Counted from the first letter of the stretch, positions 1 through 8,140 are shown. The stretch: 64,000 nucleotides of DNA from Blastococcus sp. CT_GayMR20 (GCF_004570345.1 NZ_SPQM01000004.1:1-64000); one strand, 5' to 3'. The notes: generated from the letters alone by a model not told the origin. A program made the numbers and translations.

Positions 1-190
1 CGCCAGGTGTGCTTCCAGTTGCGCCACGCCTTGCTTGTCGAGGGCGGTGAACGGCTCATCGAGAATCCACAGCGGCGGCCCGGCCAGGTGCAAGCGGGCC
101 AGGGCCACGCGGCGCTGCTGGCCGGCCGACAGGGTGTGGCAAGGCACGTCTTCGAACCCGCGCAGGCCCACCGCCGCCAGCGCCGCGGCG
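1..190 (-). other. CcmA-like ABC ATPase fragment, probable foreign/chimeric DNA
   Basis: Read on the minus strand, these bases encode the ABC signature LSAGQQRR followed by a Walker B block containing [12 protein letters not shown]. This is the pattern of CcmA, the ATPase of the cytochrome c haem exporter, in gamma/beta-proteobacteria. Codons such as CAA, TTG, ATT, GAT and GAA are common here and rare in the neighbouring genes. The reading frame continues without a stop from the glycosyltransferase encoded upstream (higher coordinates), with the join somewhere around 180-215, where both families could supply an alanine-rich helix. No natural protein joins a GT2 domain to half a CcmA. I infer a chimeric junction or a contig end carrying contaminant DNA. 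The gene runs off the window edge. Confidence 0.75.
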
Positions 191-930
191 GTGACCGCGG
201 TGTGCTGCGGACGGCGGCCGAGCGCGGCATCGGCCCGCTTCCGCCAGTCGGGTCCGTGCAGCCGGCGCATCAGGACGTCGTCGGCGTTGCCCGCCTGCAC
301 CCGCACGCTCACCCAGCGGTCGGTGGGCCGCACCGGGTGGGTGATCCAGCGCTGCCCGCGGACCAGTCGCGCCCCCGTGTCCATCACGCGCAGCGCCAGG
401 TCGGAGTCCTCGCGGAAGGCGCGGGGGAAGCGCTCGTCGAAGCCGCCGACGGCCGACAGGGCCGCCCGTCGGTAGGCGAGGTCGGCGGTGATCCAGCTGC
501 TGGTGGCCAGCCCCGCGGTGCCGCGTTCCCAGTCGGTGGGCCGGCGGTCCTCCGGCAGGGGAACCCGCACCCGGCCCTGGCTGCCGGCGACGTCGGCCGG
601 GAGGTCGGCGAGGTCGCGCTCGAGCTGCTCGTACCAGTCGGGGTCGGGGACGACGTCGTCGTCGAGGAAGGCGATCCACTCGGTGCGGGCCGTGCGCCAG
701 CCGAGGTTGCGCGCCCCCGCCGGTCCACCACCGCCGGTACGGACGACGCGGACGGGCGGCAGACCCGGGCGCTCGGGGCGCAGTGGCTCACCGGACGGGC
801 GGTCGTCGACCAGGATCAGCTCGGCCGGGCGGGGCCCGGAGGCGGCGGCCAGCACGTCGAGCAGGGCATGGAGTGATGGCCGGCCGACGGTCGGCACGAC
901 GATGCTGCTCCTCGGGAGCGCCCCCAGCAC
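190..930 (-). CDS. Family 2 glycosyltransferase, 3' end lost at chimeric junction
   Basis: Predicted GT-A fold glycosyltransferase that transfers a sugar from a nucleotide-sugar donor. Near the N terminus it has the strand [11 protein letters not shown], then [22 protein letters not shown] and the metal-binding [16 protein letters not shown] motif. Later comes [21 protein letters not shown], a typical acceptor-side ED motif of family 2. The start is taken as GTG at 930; TTG at 936 is possible and neither has a convincing Shine-Dalgarno sequence. About 245 residues are native, after which the frame enters the CcmA-like segment, so the true C terminus is missing. Substrate unknown. Its neighbour to the right is a MarR regulator in the same orientation, separated by a palindromic repeat. 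Confidence 0.7.
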
Positions 931-1001
931 GATCAACTCGTGCCCGCAGCTGTTCCGGCGGAAACACTACGGGCTCGAAGCGTTCCCCGCGGGCGGCCGG
1001 A

Positions 1002-1084
1002 TGATGATCAGGTCACCTGATCATCAGGGGTCCTGGCTCAGTGTCGACGGTGACCCAGGACCCCACCAGGTGAGCCAGGTGGGG
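1002..1084. repeat. Palindromic intergenic repeat, copy A
   Basis: Three consecutive dyads. Bases 1002-1026 form a palindrome with perfect 12-base arms (TGATGATCAGGT / ACCTGATCATCA) around one central C. Bases 1031-1060 form a hairpin with stem TCCTGGCTCA and one mismatch. Bases 1061-1084 form a CCCCACC/GGTGGGG stem. The first two modules recur at 6582-6669. The element sits between two convergent-to-tail genes and may act as a transcription terminator or REP/BIME-like element. Confidence 0.8.
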
Positions 1085-1094
1085 GAACCGACCG

Positions 1095-1595
1095 TCAGGG
1101 GCGCGAGCGGGTGGCTGACGACACCCGCGCCAGGGCGTCGGTGACCACCGGGGCGTCGTCCCCGAGCCGGGAGAGCAGGTGGGCGACGAGGTCGTCGTGC
1201 GTCCGCGCGGCCTGGCCCACCTTCTGCCGCCCCGCCGGTGTGAGGCGGGCGTGCAGCAATCGGCGGTCGCCCCCGCCGCGCTCCCGCAGGACGAGTCCGT
1301 CGGCCACCAGGCGGTCCACCGTGCTGGTGACCCCGGCCCGCGACAGCCCGACCGCGTCGGCGACCTCACTCATGGAGGCGCGCTCCCCCGGCGACTCCGC
1401 GATGCGGCGCAGCGCCTCGAAGCCGGTGAGCGAGAGAGAGTGCTCGCGATGGAGCGCCGAGTCGACACGCCGCGTGATGCGGTCGTGCACCTCCACGATC
1501 CGCAGCCACGTCTCGGCGGCGCGGGGAGCGACTCCGGGAAGGTCGCCGGCGTCCCTGGGGACGCCGCGCGCGAGCGCGTCCTCGATCGGCTGCAC
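1095..1595 (-). CDS. MarR family transcriptional regulator
   Basis: A 166-residue DNA-binding protein of MarR type. The winged helix-turn-helix is visible at about residues 55-115: SLTGFEALRRIAESP, then the recognition region MSEVADAVGLSRAGVTSTVDRLVADGLV, then the wing ERGGGDRRLLHARLTPAG. The flanking helices (WLRIVEVHDRITRRVDSALH and the C-terminal helix) would form the dimer interface. Such proteins repress efflux or catabolic genes and are released by small ligands, but no obvious target is adjacent: the upstream gene is a secreted protein in the same orientation. The start at 1595 is the only long option and the N-terminal 20 residues may be non-conserved. Confidence 0.85.
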   Translation of the reverse strand: MQPIEDALARGVPRDAGDLPGVAPRAAETWLRIVEVHDRITRRVDSALHREHSLSLTGFEALRRIAESPGERASMSEVADAVGLSRAGVTSTVDRLVADGLVLRERGGGDRRLLHARLTPAGRQKVGQAARTHDDLVAHLLSRLGDDAPVVTDALARVSSATRSRP

Positions 1596-1636
1596 GGAAC
1601 CGTGGTCCCCGCTTCCCGAGCGGCCGAAACCGGGAT

Positions 1637-2629
1637 TCAGGCGTGCCGGAAGGGCCGGGAACCGCGCACCGTCGACCGCTGCCGGCCGGCGACGGAGACC
1701 AGCCCGGCCATGGTCGCGACGAGCGCCACGGCGGCCGCGGTCAGGGGCACCAGGTCGCCGATTCCGTCGTCCGTCACCGGCGTCTCGGAGCCCGCCACCT
1801 GCAGCTGGAGGGGAGCGACGACCTCCGACTCGTTGCCGACCAGGTCGAGCGTCGCCGCGCCGGACGACGTCCGGGCGGGGATGCGGACCTCCGCCTGCAC
1901 GGTGCCGTCGGCTCCGGCGGTCGCCGTCCCCAGGACGTCGTCGCTGCCGTGCAGCTGGAAGGTCACCAGCTCGCCGGGCAGAAAGCCCGCCATCTCGACC
2001 GTGAAGGTTCCGCCGGGGCTCACCTCGCGGGTCCCCGCACCCGTTCCGCCGCCGTCGGCCGGTCCGGGGACCGCCGTGCCGGAGGGGCTTCCGGAGGGCT
2101 GGGGCGTCGTCGACGGAGCCGAAGGGGTCTGGCCCCCTGCGCTGCCGGTCGGGGTGGGCGGGGCGACGGTCCCCGACGGCGTCGGCTCGGGGTTCGTCGG
2201 CGCCGCGACGGCCTCGCAGTCCTCGAAGGTGGGCCGGGTGAAGCTGTACTCCTCGAGCTCGTCGACGTAGCTGAACCCGGAGCCGTCGCGGGCGCTGTAC
2301 TCGAGGCGGCCGTCGATGGTCTCGCCCCAGTCGACGTCGTCCGTGCGCAGGACCACCGTCTCCCCGGGCGCGAGAACGGCCTCGTCCTCCCCCGAAGGGT
2401 TCCGCGTGGTCGCGAGGCGGACGGCGTACGGCGCGGTGCCGGCGACGACCTCGACGACCAGCCCGCCCGGGCGGCAGCTGGGCCCGTGGGTGACGCGCGC
2501 GTCGGGCCGGGAGGGGTCGTCGATCGCGGCGGCGGGCGCGGCGGTGACGACCGCGGCGCCGAAGAGAAGGAGGACGAAGTTGCCGACGATGACGCCGGAG
2601 ACGGTCATCCGAGACGTTCTGGCCGACAC
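1637..2629 (-). CDS. Secreted, C-terminally membrane-anchored protein of unknown function
   Basis: Predicted 330-residue exported protein. The N terminus carries a signal sequence (core VIVGNFVLLLFGAAVVTAAPAAA). A ~100-residue beta-rich domain follows, with one cysteine pair candidate (PSCRPGG and FEDCEA), then a Pro/Thr/Ser/Gly-rich linker. A second beta domain (TFTVEMAGFLPGELVTFQLHG) resembles Ig-like surface modules. A C-terminal hydrophobic helix (LTAAAVALVATMAGLVSVAG) ends in a basic tail. No LPXTG sorting motif is seen, so anchoring is probably by the helix. The start is uncertain: GTG 2629 gives a basic n-region, ATG 2608 or ATG 2725 are alternatives. The frame stays open for 1.3 kb further upstream antisense to the next gene, which is not coding. 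Confidence 0.7.
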   Translation of the reverse strand: MSARTSRMTVSGVIVGNFVLLLFGAAVVTAAPAAAIDDPSRPDARVTHGPSCRPGGLVVEVVAGTAPYAVRLATTRNPSGEDEAVLAPGETVVLRTDDVDWGETIDGRLEYSARDGSGFSYVDELEEYSFTRPTFEDCEAVAAPTNPEPTPSGTVAPPTPTGSAGGQTPSAPSTTPQPSGSPSGTAVPGPADGGGTGAGTREVSPGGTFTVEMAGFLPGELVTFQLHGSDDVLGTATAGADGTVQAEVRIPARTSSGAATLDLVGNESEVVAPLQLQVAGSETPVTDDGIGDLVPLTAAAVALVATMAGLVSVAGRQRSTVRGSRPFRHA

Positions 2630-2833
2630 CGCCCGGGTCTGGACGGCGCCGCGCTGGATGGTGCTGATGCTTGCTCCCCCGGACCGCAGTACTGCTGTGC
2701 GCACAGGATGACGGAAGTGACGCATCGTTGCTAGCCCGTTACAGGTGTGGCGGGCGTGTCGTCCGGCGTGTCGCGAAATTGTCCCCTGCGGACCGGACAT
2801 GCTCCCCGCCACGGGTCTCACTACGGTGTCCGG

Positions 2834-4114
2834 GTGACCGAACCAGGAGCGGGCCGGCGTCGGCAGAACGAGGTCTACAGCGCGGGCGTGTACGGCCACC
2901 TCCCGCGGGTCCCGGTCGCCGCGCGGAAGCTTCAGCGGGCGGCGAAGAAGGCGCTGAACGCGCGCGCATACTCCTACGTCGCGGGTGGTGCCGGCGACGA
3001 GGTGACGCAGCGGGCCAACGAGGCGGCGTTCGACCGGTGGGCCGTCGTCCCCCGTGTGCTGCGGGACGTGAGCCGCCGCGACACATCCGTCGAGCTCTTC
3101 GGACGCCGTCTCCCCGCGCCGCTGCTGCTCGGCCCCGTCGGGGCGCTCGAGCTGGTGCACGACGAGGCCGACCTCGCCGTCGCGCGGGCCGCGGCCTCCG
3201 TCGGCGTGCCCACGGTCTTCTCCAACCAGGCGTCGGTCTCGATGGAGGAGTGCGCGGCCGCGATGGGCGACGCCCCGCGCTGGTTCCAGCTCTACTGGTC
3301 GACGTCCGACGAGCTGGTCGAGAGCCTGGTGGGACGGGCCGAGGCGGCAGGCTGCGAGGCGCTCGTCGTCACGCTGGACACGACGATGCTCGGCTGGCGG
3401 CCGCGCGACCTCGACCTCGGGCACCTGCCGTTCGCGCTGGGGAAGGGCATCGCGCAGTACACGTCGGACCCGGTGTTCCGTGGGCTCGTCGAGCAGCGGG
3501 CTGCGTCGGCAGGTGCGCGGGAGCCGCAGCCCCGCCCGACGCCGGCGGCGGTGCGGGCGCTGATCGGCATGGCGAAGGCCTGGCCGGGCTCGTTCCGCGA
3601 CAACCTGCGGTCGCCGCTGCCCCGGGCCGCGGTGGAGACGTTCCTGGGGATCTACTCCCGGCCGTCGATCACCTGGGCGGACCTGGCGTGGCTGCGGTCG
3701 AGGACGCGGCTGCCGATCCTGCTCAAGGGCGTCCTGCACCCGGACGACGCGCGGCGGGCGCTCGACGAGGGCGTGGACGGCGTCGTGGTGAGCACGCACG
3801 GCGGCCGGCAGGTCGACCGCTCGATCTCGGCGCTGGACGCCCTGCCCGACGTGGTGGCGGCCATCGACGAGCGGGCGCCGGTGCTGCTCGACAGCGGCGT
3901 CCGCACCGGCGCCGACGTCTTCACCGCGGTGGCGCTCGGGGCGCGCGCGGTGCTGCTGGGCCGGCCGTTCGCGTGGGGACTGGCGCTGGCGGGCGAGGAG
4001 GGCGTGCGGCAGGTGATCTCCGACGTCATGGGCGAGTTCGACCTGACGCTGGGGCTGACCGGGCACACCGCCGTCGACCAGCTGTCACCGGAGATCCTGC
4101 GCCGCGTCGGCTGA
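2834..4114 (+). CDS. FMN-dependent alpha-hydroxy-acid oxidase/dehydrogenase (lactate 2-monooxygenase type)
   Basis: A 426-residue TIM-barrel flavoenzyme predicted to oxidise an L-2-hydroxy acid such as lactate. Family landmarks are NARAYSYVAGGAGDE at the N terminus, PLLLGPVGALELVHDEAD, the FMN phosphate loop LLDSGVRTGADVFTAVALGARAVLLGRP, the lysine of LPILLKGVLHPDDA and the catalytic histidine in VVSTHGGRQVDRS. The insertion between WRPRDLDLGHLPF and the IYSRPSITW block matches the lactate 2-monooxygenase branch better than the respiratory LldD branch. The start is GTG 2834 because upstream in-frame sequence to 2747 is not family-like. It is divergent from the secreted-protein gene and shares that promoter region. 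Exact substrate and acceptor cannot be read from sequence. Confidence 0.88.
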   Translation: MTEPGAGRRRQNEVYSAGVYGHLPRVPVAARKLQRAAKKALNARAYSYVAGGAGDEVTQRANEAAFDRWAVVPRVLRDVSRRDTSVELFGRRLPAPLLLGPVGALELVHDEADLAVARAAASVGVPTVFSNQASVSMEECAAAMGDAPRWFQLYWSTSDELVESLVGRAEAAGCEALVVTLDTTMLGWRPRDLDLGHLPFALGKGIAQYTSDPVFRGLVEQRAASAGAREPQPRPTPAAVRALIGMAKAWPGSFRDNLRSPLPRAAVETFLGIYSRPSITWADLAWLRSRTRLPILLKGVLHPDDARRALDEGVDGVVVSTHGGRQVDRSISALDALPDVVAAIDERAPVLLDSGVRTGADVFTAVALGARAVLLGRPFAWGLALAGEEGVRQVISDVMGEFDLTLGLTGHTAVDQLSPEILRRVG

Positions 4115-4303
4115 GCCCGGCCGACCTGGGGTGACACGCCCGGGGAGGATCGACACACCGGTCCGGGTTGACGCGACGGTGTGGCCGGGGTCACAGTTCG
4201 GAGGGGCGGGAGAGCCGGCAACAGAGTGGCTATCCACTGCTGGATAGACCGACCAACGCGGCCAGACCGTCAGGCCCGGCCTCCCGCCCCCACAATCTCT
4301 CCC

Positions 4304-4324
4304 GACGCCCGCATCGCGGGCGTC
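4304..4324 (+). terminator. Short GC hairpin after the oxidase gene
   Basis: Perfect 9-base stem GACGCCCGC / GCGGGCGTC with a 3-base loop. No clear T-run follows, so termination is plausible but not certain. Confidence 0.4.
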
Positions 4325-4400
4325 GTTCGTGCTCTACGGGTGCTGCGGGACCCCCGAAGCGCGAACAACACCCCCGAAGCACTCCGCGTCCGGACGACGA

Positions 4401-4436
4401 AGCGGCCCCGCACTTCCGTCGAAGTGCGGGGCCGCT
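4401..4436 (-). terminator. Long perfect hairpin downstream of tRNA-Arg
   Basis: Bases 4401-4416 are exactly complementary to 4421-4436 (16-base stem beginning AGCGGCCCC, loop CGTC). It begins 18 bases beyond the tRNA-Arg 3' end on the minus strand, the expected place for the terminator of the tRNA transcript. It lacks a U-tract, as is common in high-GC actinobacteria. Confidence 0.65.
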
Positions 4437-4454
4437 CGGTGTCTCAACCAGACG

Positions 4455-4527
4455 TGCACCCGAAGGGATTCGAACCCCTAACCTTCTGATCCGTAGTCAG
4501 ATGCTCTATCCGTTGAGCTACGGGTGC
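4455..4527 (-). tRNA. tRNA-Arg (anticodon ACG)
   Basis: Minus-strand cloverleaf: acceptor GCACCCG pairs with CGGGTGC plus discriminator A. D arm TAGCTCAACGGATAGAGCA, anticodon stem TCTGA/TCAGA around loop CTACGGA (anticodon ACG), T arm containing GGTTCGAATCC. CCA is not encoded. It reads CGN arginine codons after A34 deamination. It lies 20 bases after tRNA-Ser on the same strand, so the two are probably cotranscribed. Confidence 0.95.
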
Positions 4528-4547
4528 CTGTGTTTAGTTGTCGTGCG

Positions 4548-4636
4548 CGGAGGCTCCGGGATTTGAACCCGGGATGGGGATTAACCCAAACCGCATTAGC
4601 AGTGCGGCGCCATAGACCGGACTAGGCGAAGCCTCC
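4548..4636 (-). tRNA. tRNA-Ser (anticodon GCT)
   Basis: Minus-strand class II tRNA of 89 bases. Acceptor GGAGGCT pairs with AGCCTCC, discriminator G. Anticodon stem CCGCA/TGCGG around loop CTGCTAA (anticodon GCT), a long variable arm, and a T arm with GGTTCAAATCC. Decodes AGC/AGU serine codons. CCA is not encoded. Confidence 0.95.
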
Positions 4637-4729
4637 CGGGGTCCGAGTCGCCTCGTAACCACCGAGGAGAAAGACTACCAGCGGCCCGGAGCCCCCTCCG
4701 AGCCCGGGTCCGAGCTCCCGCGAGCTGCG

Positions 4730-5938
4730 TCAGGCGGCGATCGGCTGTCGCGGACCCCGGGCCGGCACGTCACGACGACGGCCGGGGACCAGCGTGATCG
4801 CGACCGCGCCGGCCGCACCCGCCGCAGCGAGCGCCAGGCTGCCGCTCACGCCGAACGGACCCTCGATGAGTCCGCCGCCGACCGCCGCGCCGATCGCCGA
4901 GGCGCCGACCGCGATCGTCGACAGCCAGGTGAACGCCTCCGTCGTGGCGTGCTCGGGCGCCATTGCCCCGACCAGCGTGTTCTGCACGGTCAGCGTCGGG
5001 GCGATCGCCGTCCCACCGAGGAACAGCAGCACGCCCAGCGCCCACGGGCTGGAGATCCACGCCAGCGGCGCGAGGCCGATCGTCACCCCGAGCAACAGCA
5101 GCCGGTACTGCCGGGGCAGGGAGATGCTCAGCACGCGCGCCCCGAACCACAGTCCGCCCACGACCGAGCCCAGCGACCACACCGCGAGGAGGACGCCGGA
5201 CATGCCCGGCGACCCGGTCTCGTCCGCGAACGCCGGGATCGCGACCTCGAGGGCACCGAACCCCAGCATCAGGGCCGACCCGCTGAGCAGCAGCCGCGGC
5301 ATGCCGGGTGAGAGGACCGTCGAGAACAGGCCGCTCCGCGGCCCGGCGACCGGCACGTAGGCGCGGGTGGTTCGCGACGTCGCGATTCCCAGGGCGCCAC
5401 CGACGCCGAGCGCCGCGGCCAGGCCCAGCGCCAGCGCCGGGGTGGCGAGCACCGCGAGGACGGCGACCAGCGACGGCCCGACGACGAAGACGAGCTCGGT
5501 CGCGGTGGCGTCGAGGGCGAAGGCCGTCGGCCGCACCCGGACGTCGACCCGCGACCACAGCGCCCGCACCGTGCCCGACACCAGCGGCGTGGCGGTGCCG
5601 GCCAGACCGGACGCGGCGATCACCGCGAGGGTCGGCGCCCCGCCGAGGACGACGGCGACGAGCAGCGCGAGCAGGAGCGGGTAGGCCGCGGCCTGGGCGA
5701 GCAGGATGGTGCGGGGGCCGCGGCGGTCGGCCAGCCGCCCCAGGACCGGGGCCATGACCGCCGACGCGATCCCCAATGTGGCTGACGCGAGCCCGGCGAC
5801 GGCGTAGGAGCCGGTCTGCTGCTGCACCATGAGGAGCAGCGCCAGCGGCACCATGGCAGAAGGGAGCCGCCCGGCGAAGCCGGACAGCAGGAGCACCGGG
5901 GCGGAGGGAAGCCGCCACACGGTCAGGTACGCACGCAC
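4730..5938 (-). CDS. MFS transporter, probable drug/metabolite exporter
   Basis: A 402-residue integral membrane protein with about 12 hydrophobic helices, typical of the major facilitator superfamily. The loop between helices 2 and 3 carries the family signature as APVLGRLADRRGPRTILL. Each half begins with a helix pair of similar pattern, and the second half starts after the hydrophilic TSRTTRAYVPVAGPRSGLF linker. It starts with GTG at 5938. It is divergent from a CGNR zinc-finger gene across a 103-base intergenic region containing a 10-base dyad, suggesting that the CGNR protein regulates it. Substrate unknown. Confidence 0.85.
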   Translation of the reverse strand: MRAYLTVWRLPSAPVLLLSGFAGRLPSAMVPLALLLMVQQQTGSYAVAGLASATLGIASAVMAPVLGRLADRRGPRTILLAQAAAYPLLLALLVAVVLGGAPTLAVIAASGLAGTATPLVSGTVRALWSRVDVRVRPTAFALDATATELVFVVGPSLVAVLAVLATPALALGLAAALGVGGALGIATSRTTRAYVPVAGPRSGLFSTVLSPGMPRLLLSGSALMLGFGALEVAIPAFADETGSPGMSGVLLAVWSLGSVVGGLWFGARVLSISLPRQYRLLLLGVTIGLAPLAWISSPWALGVLLFLGGTAIAPTLTVQNTLVGAMAPEHATTEAFTWLSTIAVGASAIGAAVGGGLIEGPFGVSGSLALAAAGAAGAVAITLVPGRRRDVPARGPRQPIAA

Positions 5939-5973
5939 GTCAGTACTCGTCTCACCTTGCAGGGAAAGGAATT

Positions 5974-6005
5974 CGTAGGGGGTGTAACACAGTTGACCCC
6001 CTACG
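5974..6005. promoter_or_regulatory. Dyad operator/promoter between MFS and CGNR genes
   Basis: Perfect inverted repeat CGTAGGGGGT (5974-5983) and ACCCCCTACG (5996-6005) with a 12-base spacer. A -35-like TTGACC (5993-5998) overlaps the right arm, and a -10-like GCTATC lies at 6016-6021 with 17-base spacing, directing transcription toward the CGNR gene. A bound repressor would block this promoter. Which protein binds is inference; the CGNR product is the natural candidate. Confidence 0.5.
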
Positions 6006-6041
6006 CAGTCCCGAGGCTATCACCCATCGGTAGGGAGTCAC

Positions 6042-6572
6042 ATGGATTACGACACCTACGGGTCGAGCGCGATCGAGCTGGCCATCGAACTGGCCAACGT
6101 CGAGCGCACGGATCCGGAGTGGGCACGTGCCTTCCTCAGCTCCCACGACGACTGGTTCACGCCCGGGACGAACTTCGACCTCTCCCCCGGCGAGACGCAC
6201 CGGGCGGCGACCACGGCCCAGTTGGTGCGCGCCGTCGCCCTGGCACGGACCCAGGACGAGGTCCTCGAGCGGCTCAACGAACTGCTGGCCCTCGCCCGGC
6301 CGCGGCCTTACGCGACCGACCACGACGGCGAGCTGCACCTGCACTACGCGCGTCCCGACGCCCCGGTGCTCGAGCAGCTCACGACGACGGTCGCGATGGG
6401 CCTCTCGCAGGTCGTCGTCCAGCACGGCTGGCAGCGCCTCGGCGTCTGCTCGGCGGAGAACTGCGACGACGTCTACGTGGACACCTCGCGCAACGCCAGC
6501 CGTAGGTACTGCTCCAACACCTGCGCCAGCCGGTCGACGGTCGCCGCCTACCGCGCCCGCCAGAAGGCCTGA
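6042..6572 (+). CDS. CGNR zinc-finger protein (ABATE-domain type regulator)
   Basis: A 176-residue protein. The N-terminal ~120 residues form a helical, stress/antibiotic-sensing type domain (IELAIELANVERTD... LVRAVALARTQDEVLERLNELL). The C terminus is the CGNR zinc finger: C-x4-C in GVCSAENCDDVYVDTSRN, then RRYCSNTC-ASR with the two remaining cysteines, followed by a basic helix TVAAYRARQ. The start ATG at 6042 is preceded by AGGGAG. Proteins of this kind often sit beside transporter genes in actinobacteria, and this one is divergent from an MFS exporter, so a role as its local regulator is likely. Confidence 0.85.
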   Translation: MDYDTYGSSAIELAIELANVERTDPEWARAFLSSHDDWFTPGTNFDLSPGETHRAATTAQLVRAVALARTQDEVLERLNELLALARPRPYATDHDGELHLHYARPDAPVLEQLTTTVAMGLSQVVVQHGWQRLGVCSAENCDDVYVDTSRNASRRYCSNTCASRSTVAAYRARQKA

Positions 6573-6581
6573 CGGGCCGCC

Positions 6582-6669
6582 TGATGATCAGGTGACCTGA
6601 TCATCAGGGCTCCTGGCTCACCATCGACACTGAGCCAGGACCCCCCACGATCAGGTGACCTGATCATCA
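6582..6669. repeat. Palindromic intergenic repeat, copy B
   Basis: Same modules as copy A. A 12-base-arm palindrome at 6582-6606 (centre G) comes first, then a hairpin at 6611-6640 with perfect 10-base stem TCCTGGCTCA/TGAGCCAGGA. A second, slightly shorter palindrome follows at 6649-6669. The hairpin loop (CCATCGACAC) is the reverse complement of the copy A loop apart from one base, so the central module is inverted relative to copy A. It lies between the CGNR gene and the PAP2 gene. Confidence 0.85.
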
Positions 6670-6703
6670 GCGGGCACCCGCAGCGAGCACTAACGTCCGG
6701 CGG

Positions 6704-8140
6704 GTGTCGAACCCCCGGCTCTGGGATGCGCGCCTGCACGCGTTCATCGGCCGTCTGCCCATGACACGGGCCGACCACTGGCTCCGGCGCCTCTCCACCG
6801 CCGCGAACCACGGCCGGCTCTGGATCGTCCTCGGCGTCCTCCTGGGTGCACGGAAGGGCCCGTTGCGGCGGGGTGCGGTGCGCGGGCTGGGCTCGATGGC
6901 GTTCTCGAGCTTCGTCGTCAACGCCGTCCTCAAGCGGTTCTTCGGCCGGGTGCGGCCGGACCTGGAGAACCTGCAGACCCACCGCCGGCTCCGCCGGGAG
7001 CCGGGCAGCCTCTCCTTCCCCAGCGGGCACTCGTCGTCGGCGGCGGCGTTCGTCACCGGCCTGGCGATGGAGAGCCCGCTCGCCGGCGCTGCGCTGGCGC
7101 CCGTGGCTCTGGGCGTCGGCTACTCCCGCGTGCACGTGGGCGTGCACTACCCGGGCGACGTGGTCGCCGGGCTCGCCGTGGGCGGCGCCGTGGCGGTCGC
7201 GACCCAGCACTGGTGGCGGGTACGGCCGAAGGACCCCGCGCGGGTGCGCAACGCCCACGAGGCACCCGCTCTGCCGGAGGGCGAGGGGCTCGTCGTCGCG
7301 GTCAATCCGCGCTCGGGTCCCGACGACTACGACCCGAAGGCCGACATCGAGCGGATCCTGCCGCGGGCGGAGGTGCTCGAGACGACGCCGGACGTCGGCG
7401 TCGACGAACTGCTCCGCGAGGCAGCGGAGTCCGGCCGGGCGAAGGCGCTCGGGGTCGCCGGCGGCGACGGCAGCGTCGCGTCGGCCGCCACGGTGGCCCT
7501 GGAGCACGGGCTCCCGCTGGCGGTCATCGCGGCGGGGACCCTCAACCACTTCGCCCGGGACGTCGGCCTGGAGACCCCGCAGGACACCGCGGACGCCGTG
7601 GTCTCGGGGCAGGCGGTCAGCGTGGACGTCGCCGACGTCAACGGCACGCCGTTCCTCAACACCTCGAGCATCGGCGCCTACCCCGACATGGTCGACCGCC
7701 GTGACCGGTTGTCGGGCCGCATGGGCAAGTGGCTGGCGCTGACCGTCGCGGCGGCACAGGTGCTGCGCACCCAGGCACCGGTGTCCCTTCAGGTGAACGG
7801 CCGGCCGCTGAAGGTGTGGATCATCTTCATCGGCAACTGCCTCTACACACCCCGCGGGCTCTCCCCTGCCTGGCGGCCGCGGCTGGAGGACGGGCTGCTC
7901 GACGTCCAGTACCTGCGCGCGGACCTGAGGTTCGGCCGCACCCGCGCGGTCCTGGCCACGCTGCTCGGGGTCAGCGAGCACACCCGCAGCTACGGCCACT
8001 TCACCGCCGAGGAGGTGCGGATCGTCTCGCGCTCCGGGCCCCAGGTCGTGGCTTTCGACGGCGAGATGGGTGAGAAGGCAACGGAGTTCAGCTTCCGGAA
8101 GCGCACCCGGCTGACCGTCTACTGCTGCCGGACCGACTGA
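6704..8140 (+). CDS. Bifunctional PAP2 phosphatase / diacylglycerol kinase-like protein
   Basis: A 478-residue fusion. Residues ~20-180 are a PAP2 (type 2 phosphatidic acid phosphatase) domain with its three motifs: KRFFGRVRPD, FPSGHSSSAAA and SRVHVGVHYPGDVVAG (catalytic His in the second and third). Residues ~190-478 are a lipid/sphingosine kinase-like DAGK catalytic domain, with VVAVNPRSGPDD, the nucleotide-binding GVAGGDGSVASAA and AAGTLNHFARDVG. The protein probably acts on lipid or polyprenyl phosphates at the membrane; the fused pair of kinase and phosphatase activities suggests remodelling of lipid phosphate pools. Start GTG 6704, immediately after the palindromic repeat. Substrate not determinable. 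Confidence 0.88.
   Translation: MSNPRLWDARLHAFIGRLPMTRADHWLRRLSTAANHGRLWIVLGVLLGARKGPLRRGAVRGLGSMAFSSFVVNAVLKRFFGRVRPDLENLQTHRRLRREPGSLSFPSGHSSSAAAFVTGLAMESPLAGAALAPVALGVGYSRVHVGVHYPGDVVAGLAVGGAVAVATQHWWRVRPKDPARVRNAHEAPALPEGEGLVVAVNPRSGPDDYDPKADIERILPRAEVLETTPDVGVDELLREAAESGRAKALGVAGGDGSVASAATVALEHGLPLAVIAAGTLNHFARDVGLETPQDTADAVVSGQAVSVDVADVNGTPFLNTSSIGAYPDMVDRRDRLSGRMGKWLALTVAAAQVLRTQAPVSLQVNGRPLKVWIIFIGNCLYTPRGLSPAWRPRLEDGLLDVQYLRADLRFGRTRAVLATLLGVSEHTRSYGHFTAEEVRIVSRSGPQVVAFDGEMGEKATEFSFRKRTRLTVYCCRTD

Larger units (their letters stand above)
4115..4454. other. Non-coding stretch between oxidase gene and tRNAs
   Basis: No convincing gene. It holds two strong hairpins, listed separately, at 4304-4324 and 4401-4436. 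The former lies 190 bases beyond the oxidase stop codon, the latter just beyond the tRNA-Arg 3' end. Confidence 0.6.

Noticed and set aside
1637..4066. An 809-codon minus-strand frame
   Set aside because: Its N-terminal half is antisense to the flavoenzyme gene and has shadow-like Arg/Pro-rich composition; only the part below about 2630 is a plausible protein.
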